Source of the DNA: HGM11501 sp045644565
Lineage (GTDB): Bacteria > Bacillota > Clostridia > CAKSNL01 > HGM11501
Direction of reading: 5' to 3'
NCBI GenBank assembly: GCA_045644565.1
Contig: JAZRHF010000052.1
Location: 6,691-70,690, forward strand
DNA length: 64,000 bases
In this document: positions 25,125 through 33,295 of the stretch, in pieces
Layout: each line of letters begins with the position of its first letter
Position numbering within the stretch: the first letter of the stretch is position 1
The notes under the pieces: model-generated
Databases searched by the model: none
Seen by the model: only the letters and a program-made list of their open reading frames with translations
Told to the model about the DNA's origin: nothing
Made by a program: the position numbers and the translations under genes

Positions 25125-26510
25125 TTACACCATATCACCCGAAAGTGTCCAGGTGTTTACATCAGTAATTTTAACTTTCACAATTTCGCCGGTTAAGTCC
25201 TTATCAAAGGCAAAGTGACAAAGCTTTCCGCCTTCCGTTCTTCCGCACTGTCTGCCCTTATCGGTTTTGCTTTCCCCTTCAACCAAAACGGACTGTATGC
25301 TTCCAATCATTGCCTTGTTCTTTTTAAGCGAAATATCGTTCTGAAGCTTTAACATTTTATCAAAGTTTATATGCTTTTCTTCCTCCGTCATCACATCCGG
25401 CATGGTCTCTGCCGGAGTTCCTCTTCTCTTTGAATAGATAAAGGAGAAAATGCTGTCATATTCCACTTTTTTCAAAAGCTCCATGGTTTTTTCAAAGTCC
25501 TCGTAGGTTTCACCGGGAAATCCCACGATTATGTCTGTTGTTAAAGTTACATCGGGAACTTTTCTTTTAACCTCGTCTATTATTCCCATATATTTTTCAA
25601 CGGTATAACGGCGGTTCATAACTTCTAATATTCTGTCGCTTCCCGACTGCACCGGAAGGTGAAGCTGATTGCACACATTCTTCCGTTCCGCCAAAACATC
25701 AATAAGTTCACTGCTTATATCCTTGGGATGCGATGACATAAAGCGGATTCGCTCAATCCCCTCTATTTCACTCACCTTATACATAAGTTCTGCAAAGCTT
25801 AATCCCCCGTTGTAAGAATTTACGTTCTGTCCCAAAAGCATAACTTCTTTAATTCCCGCATCAGCAATTTTCTTTGCTTCATCAAGGACATCCTTATAGT
25901 CACGGCTTCTTTCTCTTCCTCTTACATAAGGAACAACACAGTAGCTGCAAAAATTATTGCATCCGTACATAACTGAGAGGAATGATTTAACATTGCTTTT
26001 GCGAAGTATGGGAATTCCCTCTGTCACTTCTCCGTCAATATCCCTTATGTCTCTTACCTGTGCCCTATCCTCTATGGTCTTTAACAAAATTTCAGGCAAA
26101 GCATAAAGCGAGTGGGTTCCGAAAACCATGTCAACATATTTATAATAGCGACGAAAACGCTCGTCCATTCCCTTTTGCTGTGTCATGCATCCGCAAACAC
26201 CGATTATAAGATCGGGGTTTTTCAATTTGTAAGGCTTTAATGCACCAATTCTTCCGAAAAGCTTTTTTTCCGCATTTTCTCTTACCGCACAGGTGTTATA
26301 TAAAATAAGGTCGGCTTCATTGACGTTTTCTGTTTCAGTATATCCCATTTCAGAAAGCATTCCCCAAAGCTTTTCGGAGTCGCTTTCATTCTGCTGACAG
26401 CCGAGTGTTATCAAAAGACATTTTTTACCTTCGCCGTTTAATTCTCTTACTTTTTCAGCAAAGACTCTTTGTCTTTTAACCTCTTCCTCACTTGTCTTAA
26501 TTATTTCCAT
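25125..26510 (-). CDS. miaB: tRNA-2-methylthio-N6-isopentenyladenosine methylthiotransferase
   Basis: A 461-residue radical-SAM methylthiotransferase. Three domains are visible: the UPF0004 domain with cluster cysteines in LGCQQNESDSE, NTCAVRENAEKK and GVCGCMTQ, the radical-SAM domain with the CxxxCxxC motif in GCNNFCSYCVVPYVRGRERS, and a C-terminal TRAM domain. It adds methylthio to the i6A37 made by MiaA. ATG at 26510 is preferred, with AAAGGA 9 nt upstream; ATG at 26516 is too close to that site. It overlaps the upstream gene slightly. Confidence 0.94.
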   Translation of the reverse strand: MEIIKTSEEEVKRQRVFAEKVRELNGEGKKCLLITLGCQQNESDSEKLWGMLSEMGYTETENVNEADLILYNTCAVRENAEKKLFGRIGALKPYKLKNPDLIIGVCGCMTQQKGMDERFRRYYKYVDMVFGTHSLYALPEILLKTIEDRAQVRDIRDIDGEVTEGIPILRKSNVKSFLSVMYGCNNFCSYCVVPYVRGRERSRDYKDVLDEAKKIADAGIKEVMLLGQNVNSYNGGLSFAELMYKVSEIEGIERIRFMSSHPKDISSELIDVLAERKNVCNQLHLPVQSGSDRILEVMNRRYTVEKYMGIIDEVKRKVPDVTLTTDIIVGFPGETYEDFEKTMELLKKVEYDSIFSFIYSKRRGTPAETMPDVMTEEEKHINFDKMLKLQNDISLKKNKAMIGSIQSVLVEGESKTDKGRQCGRTEGGKLCHFAFDKDLTGEIVKVKITDVNTWTLSGDMV

Positions 26511-27024
26511 CTTCATTCGTCCTTTCGGCGTCTCTTTTATACTTCATTTGTTTAATCTTATCTTCCGGAAGACATTTTTTTATAAGTTCTTCAAACTCTT
26601 CTTCCTTCATGCATCTTTTAGGCATGATAAACTGACTTCCCGGCACCCTCATTATCCAGAGGTTTTTGGTTTCCTTTACGTATTTTACATACTTCCACTC
26701 AAGGTCGCCTTTTAATTTTCCTATGGCAATTTTCATGCCTTCTTCAGAAAATGTAAAGCTTGAAGAAGCATTTGAAAGGCCTGATTTATTAAATACAATC
26801 GAAATACTTGCATTTGATGAAAGCAAAAGGAACAAAAGTATTCCAACGCACCACCAAAGAGGGGTGACAGCCCCTTCCATCCCGGGCTTATTTGATGCAA
26901 ATATAATTAAAAGCACCGCTATACCAACGAAAAAAGCAATACTCATTTTTATGGGCTTTGCAATGGTAGAATCTGCATATTCCGTAAATTCGTTATAGCT
27001 TAATTTGTCAACTTTTACCTTCAT
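26497..27024 (-). CDS. YcxB-like membrane protein
   Basis: A 175-residue protein with two membrane helices (about 26-45 and 56-75) and a C-terminal cytoplasmic domain of the YcxB-like type (TFSEEGMKIAIGKLKGDLEWKYVKYVKETKN, then a MPKRCMKEEEFEELI segment). The function of the family is unknown. It is the first gene of the miaB-mutS-mutL-miaA transcript, with a clear promoter at 27083-27111 and GAAAGGA before the ATG. Confidence 0.7.
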   Translation of the reverse strand: MKVKVDKLSYNEFTEYADSTIAKPIKMSIAFFVGIAVLLIIFASNKPGMEGAVTPLWWCVGILLFLLLSSNASISIVFNKSGLSNASSSFTFSEEGMKIAIGKLKGDLEWKYVKYVKETKNLWIMRVPGSQFIMPKRCMKEEEFEELIKKCLPEDKIKQMKYKRDAERTNEDGNN

Positions 27025-27082
27025 TTTTTTATCTTTCCTTTCAAAAAAGGCACACTCTCTCCGATTTTATTATTAATACAAT

Positions 27083-27111
27083 ATTATATCACTAAATAAG
27101 GATTAAAACAA
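27083..27111 (-). promoter_or_regulatory. Promoter of the ycxB-like/miaB/mutSL/miaA transcript
   Basis: Minus-strand TTGTTT (27106-27111), 17-bp spacer and TATAAT (27083-27088), about 58 bp before the first start codon. No other promoter of this quality was seen before the sepF block. Confidence 0.65.
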
Positions 27112-27209
27112 GGGGAAAAATGAGTTTTTTTAAGTTTTTTCTATGTTAAAAGTTCTTCCGTAACATTTTATAAAAACGCCGTCGTCCGTTGGCTTTGCAG
27201 AATGACAGA

Positions 27210-27250
27210 AAAAAAGAAGTGCAGTTCAATATGTTCTACACTTCTTTTTT
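27210..27250 (-). terminator. Terminator behind the DUF1846 gene
   Basis: A 15-bp stem with one mismatch (AAAAAAGAAGTGCAG against CTACACTTCTTTTTT) and an 11-nt loop, about 60 bp after the stop at 27310. The rest of the gap shows nothing definite. Confidence 0.75.
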
Positions 27251-27309
27251 GTTGTTGGATTTAACTTTCTTCAGTGATATTCTCTGCAGTGCACAGAGCG
27301 ATATTTTTG

Positions 27310-28779
27310 TTATTTCTTATAAGTTGCTTCGCAGGTCAAGTTTACCCCAAGCTTTTTGAACATATTTTCATCAACAGGCGAAAGAATTACCGTTGAGTGA
27401 GCCTCCGCTCCCTTAAGTGCACTTATTCCTTCAAGAGCCTTTTTTGCAACAGGATCACTTGCCGCACAAATCGAAAGAGCAACCAATGTTTCATCCATAT
27501 GAATTCTGGGATTTTTGCTTCCAAGGTGGTTTACCTTAAGATTCTGCAAAGGTTCAATAACCTCAGGGGAAATAAGGTGCGCTTCATCATCAATACCTGC
27601 AATTTCCTTTAAGGCATTAAGAAGCGCCGCACTTGATGCTCCCAACAAGGATGATGTTTTACCTGTTACTATCTTGCCGTTTGTAAGCTGAATTGCACAT
27701 ACGGGACCATCGGTGCTTTCTCCCTTTTTGATGGCTGCATTTGCAACGGCACGGTCACTTACCGTAACCTCTGCCTGTTTCATGATAAGTTCCATTTTTC
27801 TTATCACGTCATTATCGCATTTTCCGTTTATCTTATCCTTTAATACCTGATAATATCTTCTTACGATTTCTTCCTTTGATGCCTGTCTTACAACCTCATC
27901 GTCGATGATGCAGTTACCTGCCATGTTAACACCCATGTCTGTAGGTGATTTATAGGGACTCTCCCCCATTATCTTTTCAAACATAGCATTTAACACGGGG
28001 AAAATTTCAATATCTCTGTTATAGTTTACCGCTGTTTCACCATAAGCCTCAAGATGGAAATGGTCAATCATATTAACGTCGTTTAAGTCGATTGTTGCCG
28101 CTTCATAAGCAAGGTTTACATGATGCTTTAACGGAAGATTCCATACAGGGAAGGTTTCAAACTTGGCATAGCCTGCCTTAACTCCCCTCTTATTCTCGTG
28201 ATAAAGCTGTGATAAACAGGTTGCCATTTTTCCGCTTCCGGGACCGGGAGCAGTTACTACAACAATGGGACGTTCCGTTTCGATATAATCGTTTTTACCG
28301 TAACCGTCATCACTTACGATTAATTCAACGTTGGAAGGATAACCCTCTATAGGATAGTGAAGGAACACTTTTATTCCCATGTTTTCAAGCTTTTTCTTAA
28401 ATACATCCGCCGCAGCCTGACCGCTGTACTGAGTGATTACAACGCTTCCCACCATAAGGTTAAGGTTATTGAATGCCTCAATCAAACGGATGGTATCAAG
28501 GTCATAAGTGATATTATAGTCACTTCTCACCTTGTTTTTCACAATGTCAATGGAACTTATTACGATAACTATTTCAAGCTTATCCGCAAGATGCATAAGC
28601 ATTTTTATCTTACTGTCGGGCTGAAAACCGGGAAGCACACGGGATGCGTGGTGGTCGTCAAAAAGCTTGCCGCCAAGCTCTAAATAAAGCTTGTCGCCAA
28701 ACTCGGTCACTCTCTTTCCGATGTGTTCGGACTGCATCTTTATATATTTTTCGTTGTCAAAGCCAATTTTACCGTTCAT
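27310..28779 (-). CDS. DUF1846 domain-containing protein
   Basis: A 489-residue cytosolic protein that matches DUF1846 along its length: GFDNEKYIKMQSEHI at the start, YLELGGKLFDDHHASRVLPGF, the P-loop-like VVVTAPGPGSGKMATCLSQLYHE and DMGVNMAGNCI. The P-loop-like GPGSGK suggests nucleotide or phosphate binding, but no reaction is established for the family here. It stands alone between terminators, with its own promoter at 28831-28859. Confidence 0.88.
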   Translation of the reverse strand: MNGKIGFDNEKYIKMQSEHIGKRVTEFGDKLYLELGGKLFDDHHASRVLPGFQPDSKIKMLMHLADKLEIVIVISSIDIVKNKVRSDYNITYDLDTIRLIEAFNNLNLMVGSVVITQYSGQAAADVFKKKLENMGIKVFLHYPIEGYPSNVELIVSDDGYGKNDYIETERPIVVVTAPGPGSGKMATCLSQLYHENKRGVKAGYAKFETFPVWNLPLKHHVNLAYEAATIDLNDVNMIDHFHLEAYGETAVNYNRDIEIFPVLNAMFEKIMGESPYKSPTDMGVNMAGNCIIDDEVVRQASKEEIVRRYYQVLKDKINGKCDNDVIRKMELIMKQAEVTVSDRAVANAAIKKGESTDGPVCAIQLTNGKIVTGKTSSLLGASSAALLNALKEIAGIDDEAHLISPEVIEPLQNLKVNHLGSKNPRIHMDETLVALSICAASDPVAKKALEGISALKGAEAHSTVILSPVDENMFKKLGVNLTCEATYKK

Positions 28780-28830
28780 ACAAACAGCTCCACTTCCTGT
28801 GAAATAATTCTTTTAAAACCAATCTTCGAT

Positions 28831-28859
28831 ATTATAACACAAAGTAAAACTAAAAACAA
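28831..28859 (-). promoter_or_regulatory. Promoter of the DUF1846 gene, overlapping the argD terminator
   Basis: Minus-strand TTGTTT (28854-28859), 17-bp spacer and TATAAT (28831-28836). The -35 box is made of bases that also form the argD terminator stem. Confidence 0.6.
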
Positions 28860-28890
28860 GAGATTTCTTAAAAGAAATCTCTTGTTTTTT
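28852..28890 (-). terminator. Terminator of the argCJBD operon
   Basis: A long stem (AAAACAAGAGATTTCTT and its complement) with a 3-nt loop and T run, starting at the argD stop codon. Confidence 0.88.
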
Positions 28891-30043
28891 ATAAACAGCT
28901 TATTATTACGTTAATTGCTTTTTCAAGCTCGTCCTTTTTGATGTTTAAGGGAGGCAAAAGTCGTACCTTATTTTTAGCCTTAATTACCAAAACACCCTTT
29001 TCACGACATTCCGCTATTATCTCTCCTGCATCCTTTTCGGTTTCGATGCCTATCATAAGTCCCATACCCGAGATACTCTTTACACCCTTGGCACCGTTAA
29101 ATGCATTAAAAATCATTTCCGACTTTTCTGATACCTCGGAAAAAAGCACATCTGTCATTCTCTCGATAACGGAAACAGCACCTGCAGCTGCGATTGGGTT
29201 TCCTCCGAAGGTTGAGCCGTGGTCACCTGATTTTAACACGTTTTCTGTCTTTTCATACATCATACAGCATCCGATGGGAAGACCGCCGCCAAGTCCCTTT
29301 GCGGTTGTAACCACATCAGGCTCTATACCGTAGTTCATATAAGCATAAAGGGCACCGCATCTGCCGTTACCTGTCTGCACTTCGTCAACCATCACCAGGA
29401 TGTCTTTTTCTTTTGCAATCTTATAAACCTCTGTTACAAATTCCTTGGAAAGAGGCATTACGCCCCCTTCACCCTGAACCATTTCCATCATGATTGCGGC
29501 GATGTTTTCCTTTTCTGCAAGCTCACGGAAAGCTTCAACATCTCCTGCATCAATGTGGCAAAAGCCATCGGGAAGCGGCAAAAATAACTTATGGAATACA
29601 TCCTGTCCCGTTGCAGCAAGTGTTGCAAGAGTTCTTCCGTGGAAGCTGTTATTAAGAGTTACGATTTTCGCACCCGCAATCCCCTTATCCTCTGCATATT
29701 TTCTTGCAATTTTAATTGCACATTCATTGGCTTCTGCACCGGAGTTTCCGAAAAACACCTTTTTTGCCCCTGTTTTTTCGCAAAGCAATTTTGCCAATTT
29801 AACGCAAGGCTCTGTATAATAGAGGTTTGATGTATGCTGAACCTTTGTAAGCTGACAAGTTACGGCGTTAACCCACTCATCATCGGAATAGCCGAAGGAA
29901 TTTACCGCAATACCGCTTCCGAGGTCAATATATTCCTTACCGTCCTCGTCGTAAGCCTTGGCGCCTTTACCCTTTACTATTGCAATGGGAAAACGCGCAT
30001 AGGTATTTGAAATATAATTTAAGTCATCATTTATAATGCTCAT
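28889..30043 (-). CDS. argD: Acetylornithine aminotransferase
   Basis: A 384-residue class III PLP aminotransferase that makes N-acetylornithine from the semialdehyde. Family blocks: YIDLGSGIAVNSFGY, FFGNSGAEANECAIKIARKY, NSFHGRTLATLAATGQ, MMEMVQGEGGV, VDEVQTGNGRCG and the PLP lysine in TTAKGLGGGLPIG. It is the last gene of the arginine operon and overlaps argB by 4 bp. GGCAGGATT precedes the ATG. Confidence 0.94.
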   Translation of the reverse strand: MSIINDDLNYISNTYARFPIAIVKGKGAKAYDEDGKEYIDLGSGIAVNSFGYSDDEWVNAVTCQLTKVQHTSNLYYTEPCVKLAKLLCEKTGAKKVFFGNSGAEANECAIKIARKYAEDKGIAGAKIVTLNNSFHGRTLATLAATGQDVFHKLFLPLPDGFCHIDAGDVEAFRELAEKENIAAIMMEMVQGEGGVMPLSKEFVTEVYKIAKEKDILVMVDEVQTGNGRCGALYAYMNYGIEPDVVTTAKGLGGGLPIGCCMMYEKTENVLKSGDHGSTFGGNPIAAAGAVSVIERMTDVLFSEVSEKSEMIFNAFNGAKGVKSISGMGLMIGIETEKDAGEIIAECREKGVLVIKAKNKVRLLPPLNIKKDELEKAINVIISCL

Positions 30044-30921
30044 AATCCTGCCTCGCTTTTATCCTTTACAACCATTGTACCTGCACCTTCGTCTGTCAAC
30101 GTTTCAAGAAGAAGAGCATGAGGCACTCTGCCGTCAAGAATTGTAACTCTTTCAACGCCCATATTTATAGCGTCAATACAGCACTCAACCTTGGGAATCA
30201 TACCGCCGTTAATGATACCGTCTTCAAATAACTTGTGTGCTTCTGCTATATCCATACAATGAATAACGGAATCGGGATCATCCTTATCACGGAGTACGCC
30301 TGTAATATCCGTCATGGAAATAAGACGTTCTGCCTTTAATGCCCCTGCGATGAATGCCGCCGCAGTATCGGCGTTTATGTTGTATGTATTACCCTCCATA
30401 TCGCAACCAACGGTTGAAACAATAGGAATATAGCCTTTTTCAATCAAATCGCACACAGGCTCTGTGTTAACCTTTGTAATTGTACCCACATAGCCATAGC
30501 GTTCATCCTTCATTTCTGCCTCAATCATATGTCCGTCAATACCGGAAATACCCATGGCCTTGCCACCCTTTTGCTCAATAAGGCTTACAAGGTTTTTATT
30601 TATCTTTCCGGCAAGAATCATCTGAACAACGTCAACGGTTTCCTTGTCTGTTACACGAAGACCATCAAGGAATACGGATTCCTTTCCGATTTTCTTAAGC
30701 ATATCGCTTATCTCGGGGCCGCCGCCGTGAACAACAACGACCTTTACGCCGATTAAGTGAAGAAGCACGATATCTTCCATAACCTGCTCTTTAAGCTCGT
30801 CGTTTATCATGGCATTTCCGCCGTATTTAACAACAACAATCTTTCCATAATACTGCTGTATATAAGGAAGTGCCTGGGTTAATATTTCCGCTCTCTGAGC
30901 GTTTGTTACTTTAAGTTCCAT
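30040..30921 (-). CDS. argB: Acetylglutamate kinase
   Basis: A 293-residue amino-acid kinase that phosphorylates N-acetylglutamate. VVKYGGNAM, VVVHGGGPEIS, DGLRVTD and NINADTAAAFIAGAL are conserved kinase and substrate-binding blocks. GMIPKVECCIDAI is the arginine-feedback segment region. It lies between argJ (17 bp gap) and argD (4 bp overlap). The N-terminal helix (TNAQRAEILTQALPYIQQYYGK) is of the type found in arginine-sensitive hexameric kinases, which suggests feedback inhibition. Confidence 0.95.
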   Translation of the reverse strand: MELKVTNAQRAEILTQALPYIQQYYGKIVVVKYGGNAMINDELKEQVMEDIVLLHLIGVKVVVVHGGGPEISDMLKKIGKESVFLDGLRVTDKETVDVVQMILAGKINKNLVSLIEQKGGKAMGISGIDGHMIEAEMKDERYGYVGTITKVNTEPVCDLIEKGYIPIVSTVGCDMEGNTYNINADTAAAFIAGALKAERLISMTDITGVLRDKDDPDSVIHCMDIAEAHKLFEDGIINGGMIPKVECCIDAINMGVERVTILDGRVPHALLLETLTDEGAGTMVVKDKSEAGL

Positions 30922-30938
30922 AAAAACACCTCTTAAAA

Positions 30939-32159
30939 TCAGGTTCTGTAATCGCCGTTAATTTTAACGTAATCATAAGTAAGGTCACATCCCCATGCGA
31001 TACTTTCCGCATCACCGTCGTTTAAGTCAACAAGGATGTCAATTTCCTTTTCAAGGAGAATTTCCTTTGCGATTTCCTCGGAGAAGTCAACGCCTGCACC
31101 GTCCTTACATACAAGGATTTTACCCTTGGGTGAAGAAAAATGCACGTCAACCTTATTTACATCAATATCGGCACCGCTGTAGCCGAGAGCACAAAGCACT
31201 CTTCCCCAGTTAGCGTCTGCACCGAACATTGCCGCCTTTGTAAGTGATGAGCAGATAACGCTCTTTGCCGCAATTTTAGCAGCTTCCTTTGTCTTACCGC
31301 CTGTTACGATACACTGAAGGAGCTTTGTAGCACCTTCACCGTCACCTGCAATCATTCTGCAAAGCTCAACGGTTATTGTATTAAGAGCCTTCATAAAGGT
31401 GGTGAAATCTTCGCCTTCTTCTGTAATTTCTTTGTTTCCTGCCATACCGTTCGCCATTACGGAAACCATATCGTTTGTGGAAGTATCTCCGTCAATGCTT
31501 AACATATTAAAGGTTTCGGTTATATCGCCGGAAAGTGCTTTCTGAAGCATCTTTGCGCTTATTGCCGCATCAGTTGTAATAAACACAAGCATGGTTGCCA
31601 TATTGGGGTGAATCATTCCGCTACCCTTGGCAATACCGCCCATCTTACACTCCACTCCGCCGAGAGTAAAGCTTACGGCAATTTCTTTTTTCACGGTGTC
31701 GGTGGTCATTATTGCTTCTGCCGCATCAAGTCCGTCAGCCTTCAAGGACGCGCAAAGTGAAGGAATTCCCTCTTTTATGGGAGTTATATCAAGTCTCTGA
31801 CCGATAACACCTGTTGATGCAACGATTACATCGTTTTTATCAATTTTAAGTTCCGATGCAATAGCCTCACTCATAGCTTCGGCAACTTCAATACCGTCGG
31901 CATTACAGGTGTTGGCATTTCCGCTGTTGCAGATTGCACACTGTGCATAGCCGTCCGAAATATGATTTTTCGTAACTGTATTGGGAGCACCCTTTACAAG
32001 GTTAGTTGTATAAACAGCCGCAGCCGTTGCTCTCTTTTCACTTACGATTAACGCAAGATCCTTTTTGATTTTATTTTTTCTTATTCCGCAATGTATGCCT
32101 GATGCCTTAAAGCCTTTAGCGGCACAAACGCTGCCTTCGATAATTTTAATTTCGCTCAT
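30939..32159 (-). CDS. argJ: Bifunctional ornithine acetyltransferase/N-acetylglutamate synthase
   Basis: A 406-residue ArgJ that recycles the acetyl group from acetylornithine to glutamate. The self-cleavage site is in GSGMIHPNMATMLVFITTDA: cleavage before the Thr after MA gives alpha and beta chains and exposes the catalytic Thr. CNSGNANTCN and SIDGDTSTNDMV are also conserved. With argC, argB and argD it completes the cyclic acetylated ornithine pathway. Whether it is mono- or bifunctional cannot be read from the sequence. GGAGGAAGTT precedes the ATG. Confidence 0.94.
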   Translation of the reverse strand: MSEIKIIEGSVCAAKGFKASGIHCGIRKNKIKKDLALIVSEKRATAAAVYTTNLVKGAPNTVTKNHISDGYAQCAICNSGNANTCNADGIEVAEAMSEAIASELKIDKNDVIVASTGVIGQRLDITPIKEGIPSLCASLKADGLDAAEAIMTTDTVKKEIAVSFTLGGVECKMGGIAKGSGMIHPNMATMLVFITTDAAISAKMLQKALSGDITETFNMLSIDGDTSTNDMVSVMANGMAGNKEITEEGEDFTTFMKALNTITVELCRMIAGDGEGATKLLQCIVTGGKTKEAAKIAAKSVICSSLTKAAMFGADANWGRVLCALGYSGADIDVNKVDVHFSSPKGKILVCKDGAGVDFSEEIAKEILLEKEIDILVDLNDGDAESIAWGCDLTYDYVKINGDYRT

Positions 32160-32168
32160 AACTTCCTC

Positions 32169-33101
32169 CTATAACTCCAGGGCGCTTTTTTCGTCTTTTC
32201 CGAGAGCAATATTCATACATTCTATTGCCGCTCCGGATGCGCCTTTTCCCAAATTGTCATATCTTGCGGTTAAAATTATTCTTTCTTCGTTTCCGTAAAC
32301 CGCAATTCTCATAAAGTCCTTGCCCATGTATTTCACGGAAGATAAGAAACCTTCTTCATCATCTTCTTCATACTTTACAATTTCTGTGTTGTAATATTTC
32401 TTGTAAACTTCTTTTATATCCTCTATTCTGCCCTTAAGTAAGTCCTTTGCGAAAAGCGGAACCGTAACTTCCATACCGCTGTAAAAATCAGCCACGATGG
32501 GACAGAAAATAGGGGCATTGTTTATTCCGGTAATTGCCTTCATTTCCTTCAGGTGCTTATGGTTCTGAGTAAGTGCATACTGTCTCGGACCTTTAAGAAG
32601 TGGATTTTCCTCCGCTTCGTACTCTGCAATCATTTTCTTTCCGCCGCCTGAATAGCCTGTTAAGGAATGACAGGTGAGCCCCAAATCGGGAGAAATAAAA
32701 CCTTCCTTAACCAAGGGATATATAAGTGCTATAAATCCTCCTGCATGACAGCCGGGAACCGCAATCCTTTTTGAATTTTTAATTTTTTCTCTGTGGGCTA
32801 AAGATAACTCAGGAAAACCGTAGGCGAAATGCTCTTCCGTTCTGTGGGCAGTTGATGTATCAATAATTATAACATCATCATTTGCCATGGCTACCGCTTC
32901 TCTTGCCGCATCATCAGGAAGACAAAGGAATGTTACATCACTTTCGTTGATTGCATTTTTCCTTGCCTCGGAATCCTTTCTTTTATCTTCCGAAAGGCGG
33001 ATAAGTTCAATATCCTCCATGGCTTCAAGTCTTTCGTAAATACGAAGACCGGTTGTTCCTGCCGAACCATCTATAAATATTTTAGTTTTCTTGTCACACA
33101 T
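32169..33101 (-). CDS. argC: N-acetyl-gamma-glutamyl-phosphate reductase, short type
   Basis: A 310-residue NADPH-dependent reductase, shorter than the usual ~345 residues and matching the short ArgC type. The nucleotide-binding start (IFIDGSAGTTGLRIYERL) and the active-site Cys in VPGCHAGGFIALIYP are clear; HSLTGYSGGGKKM is conserved. It is the first gene of the arginine operon. The ATG at 33101 is chosen: GCGGTGAT just upstream is a Shine-Dalgarno site, and the in-frame GTG at 33110 is part of it. Confidence 0.93.
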   Translation of the reverse strand: MCDKKTKIFIDGSAGTTGLRIYERLEAMEDIELIRLSEDKRKDSEARKNAINESDVTFLCLPDDAAREAVAMANDDVIIIDTSTAHRTEEHFAYGFPELSLAHREKIKNSKRIAVPGCHAGGFIALIYPLVKEGFISPDLGLTCHSLTGYSGGGKKMIAEYEAEENPLLKGPRQYALTQNHKHLKEMKAITGINNAPIFCPIVADFYSGMEVTVPLFAKDLLKGRIEDIKEVYKKYYNTEIVKYEEDDEEGFLSSVKYMGKDFMRIAVYGNEERIILTARYDNLGKGASGAAIECMNIALGKDEKSALEL

Positions 33102-33123
33102 AAATATCACCGCATTATATCAT

Positions 33124-33141
33124 TTTGCATAATTATAGCAT
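33124..33141 (-). promoter_or_regulatory. Weak ARG-box-like sequence over the argC -10
   Basis: TTTGCATAATTATAGCAT matches the E. coli-type ARG-box consensus at about 14 of 18 positions, several of them degenerate A/T positions, and covers the argC -10. AT-rich DNA gives such matches by chance, so it is a weak call. Confidence 0.35.
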
Positions 33142-33160
33142 TGTCTAACGGAAAAATCAA
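33132..33160 (-). promoter_or_regulatory. Promoter of the argCJBD operon
   Basis: Minus-strand TTGATT (33155-33160), 17-bp spacer and TATAAT (33132-33137), about 30 bp before the argC start. Confidence 0.7.
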
Positions 33161-33207
33161 GGTTTTTTTGCAGTTTTTTCGATATTTATGCACTTTAACA
33201 ATTTATT

Positions 33208-33225
33208 TATGCATAAACTTTCATT
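33208..33225. promoter_or_regulatory. Candidate ArgR/AhrC box 1 upstream of argC
   Basis: Read on the minus strand this is AATGAAAGTTTATGCATA, matching about 15 of 18 positions of the ARG-box consensus. It is 17 bp from a second candidate, in phase on the helix. Confidence 0.5.
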
Positions 33226-33238
33226 TTTGTATATTTTT

Positions 33239-33256
33239 CCTGCATAAAAATGAATA
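33239..33256. promoter_or_regulatory. Candidate ArgR/AhrC box 2 upstream of argC
   Basis: CCTGCATAAAAATGAATA matches about 13 of 18 positions of the Bacillus AhrC box. Its centre is 31 bp, three helical turns, from box 1. Confidence 0.5.
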
Positions 33257-33295
33257 AGTGGAGCGAATTACATTTTCAACCCCACTTATAATCAG

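Noticed and set aside
33208..33256. Small-molecule riboswitch in the argC leader
   Set aside because: The sequence lies upstream of the promoter, not in the leader, and looks like AT-rich operator DNA.
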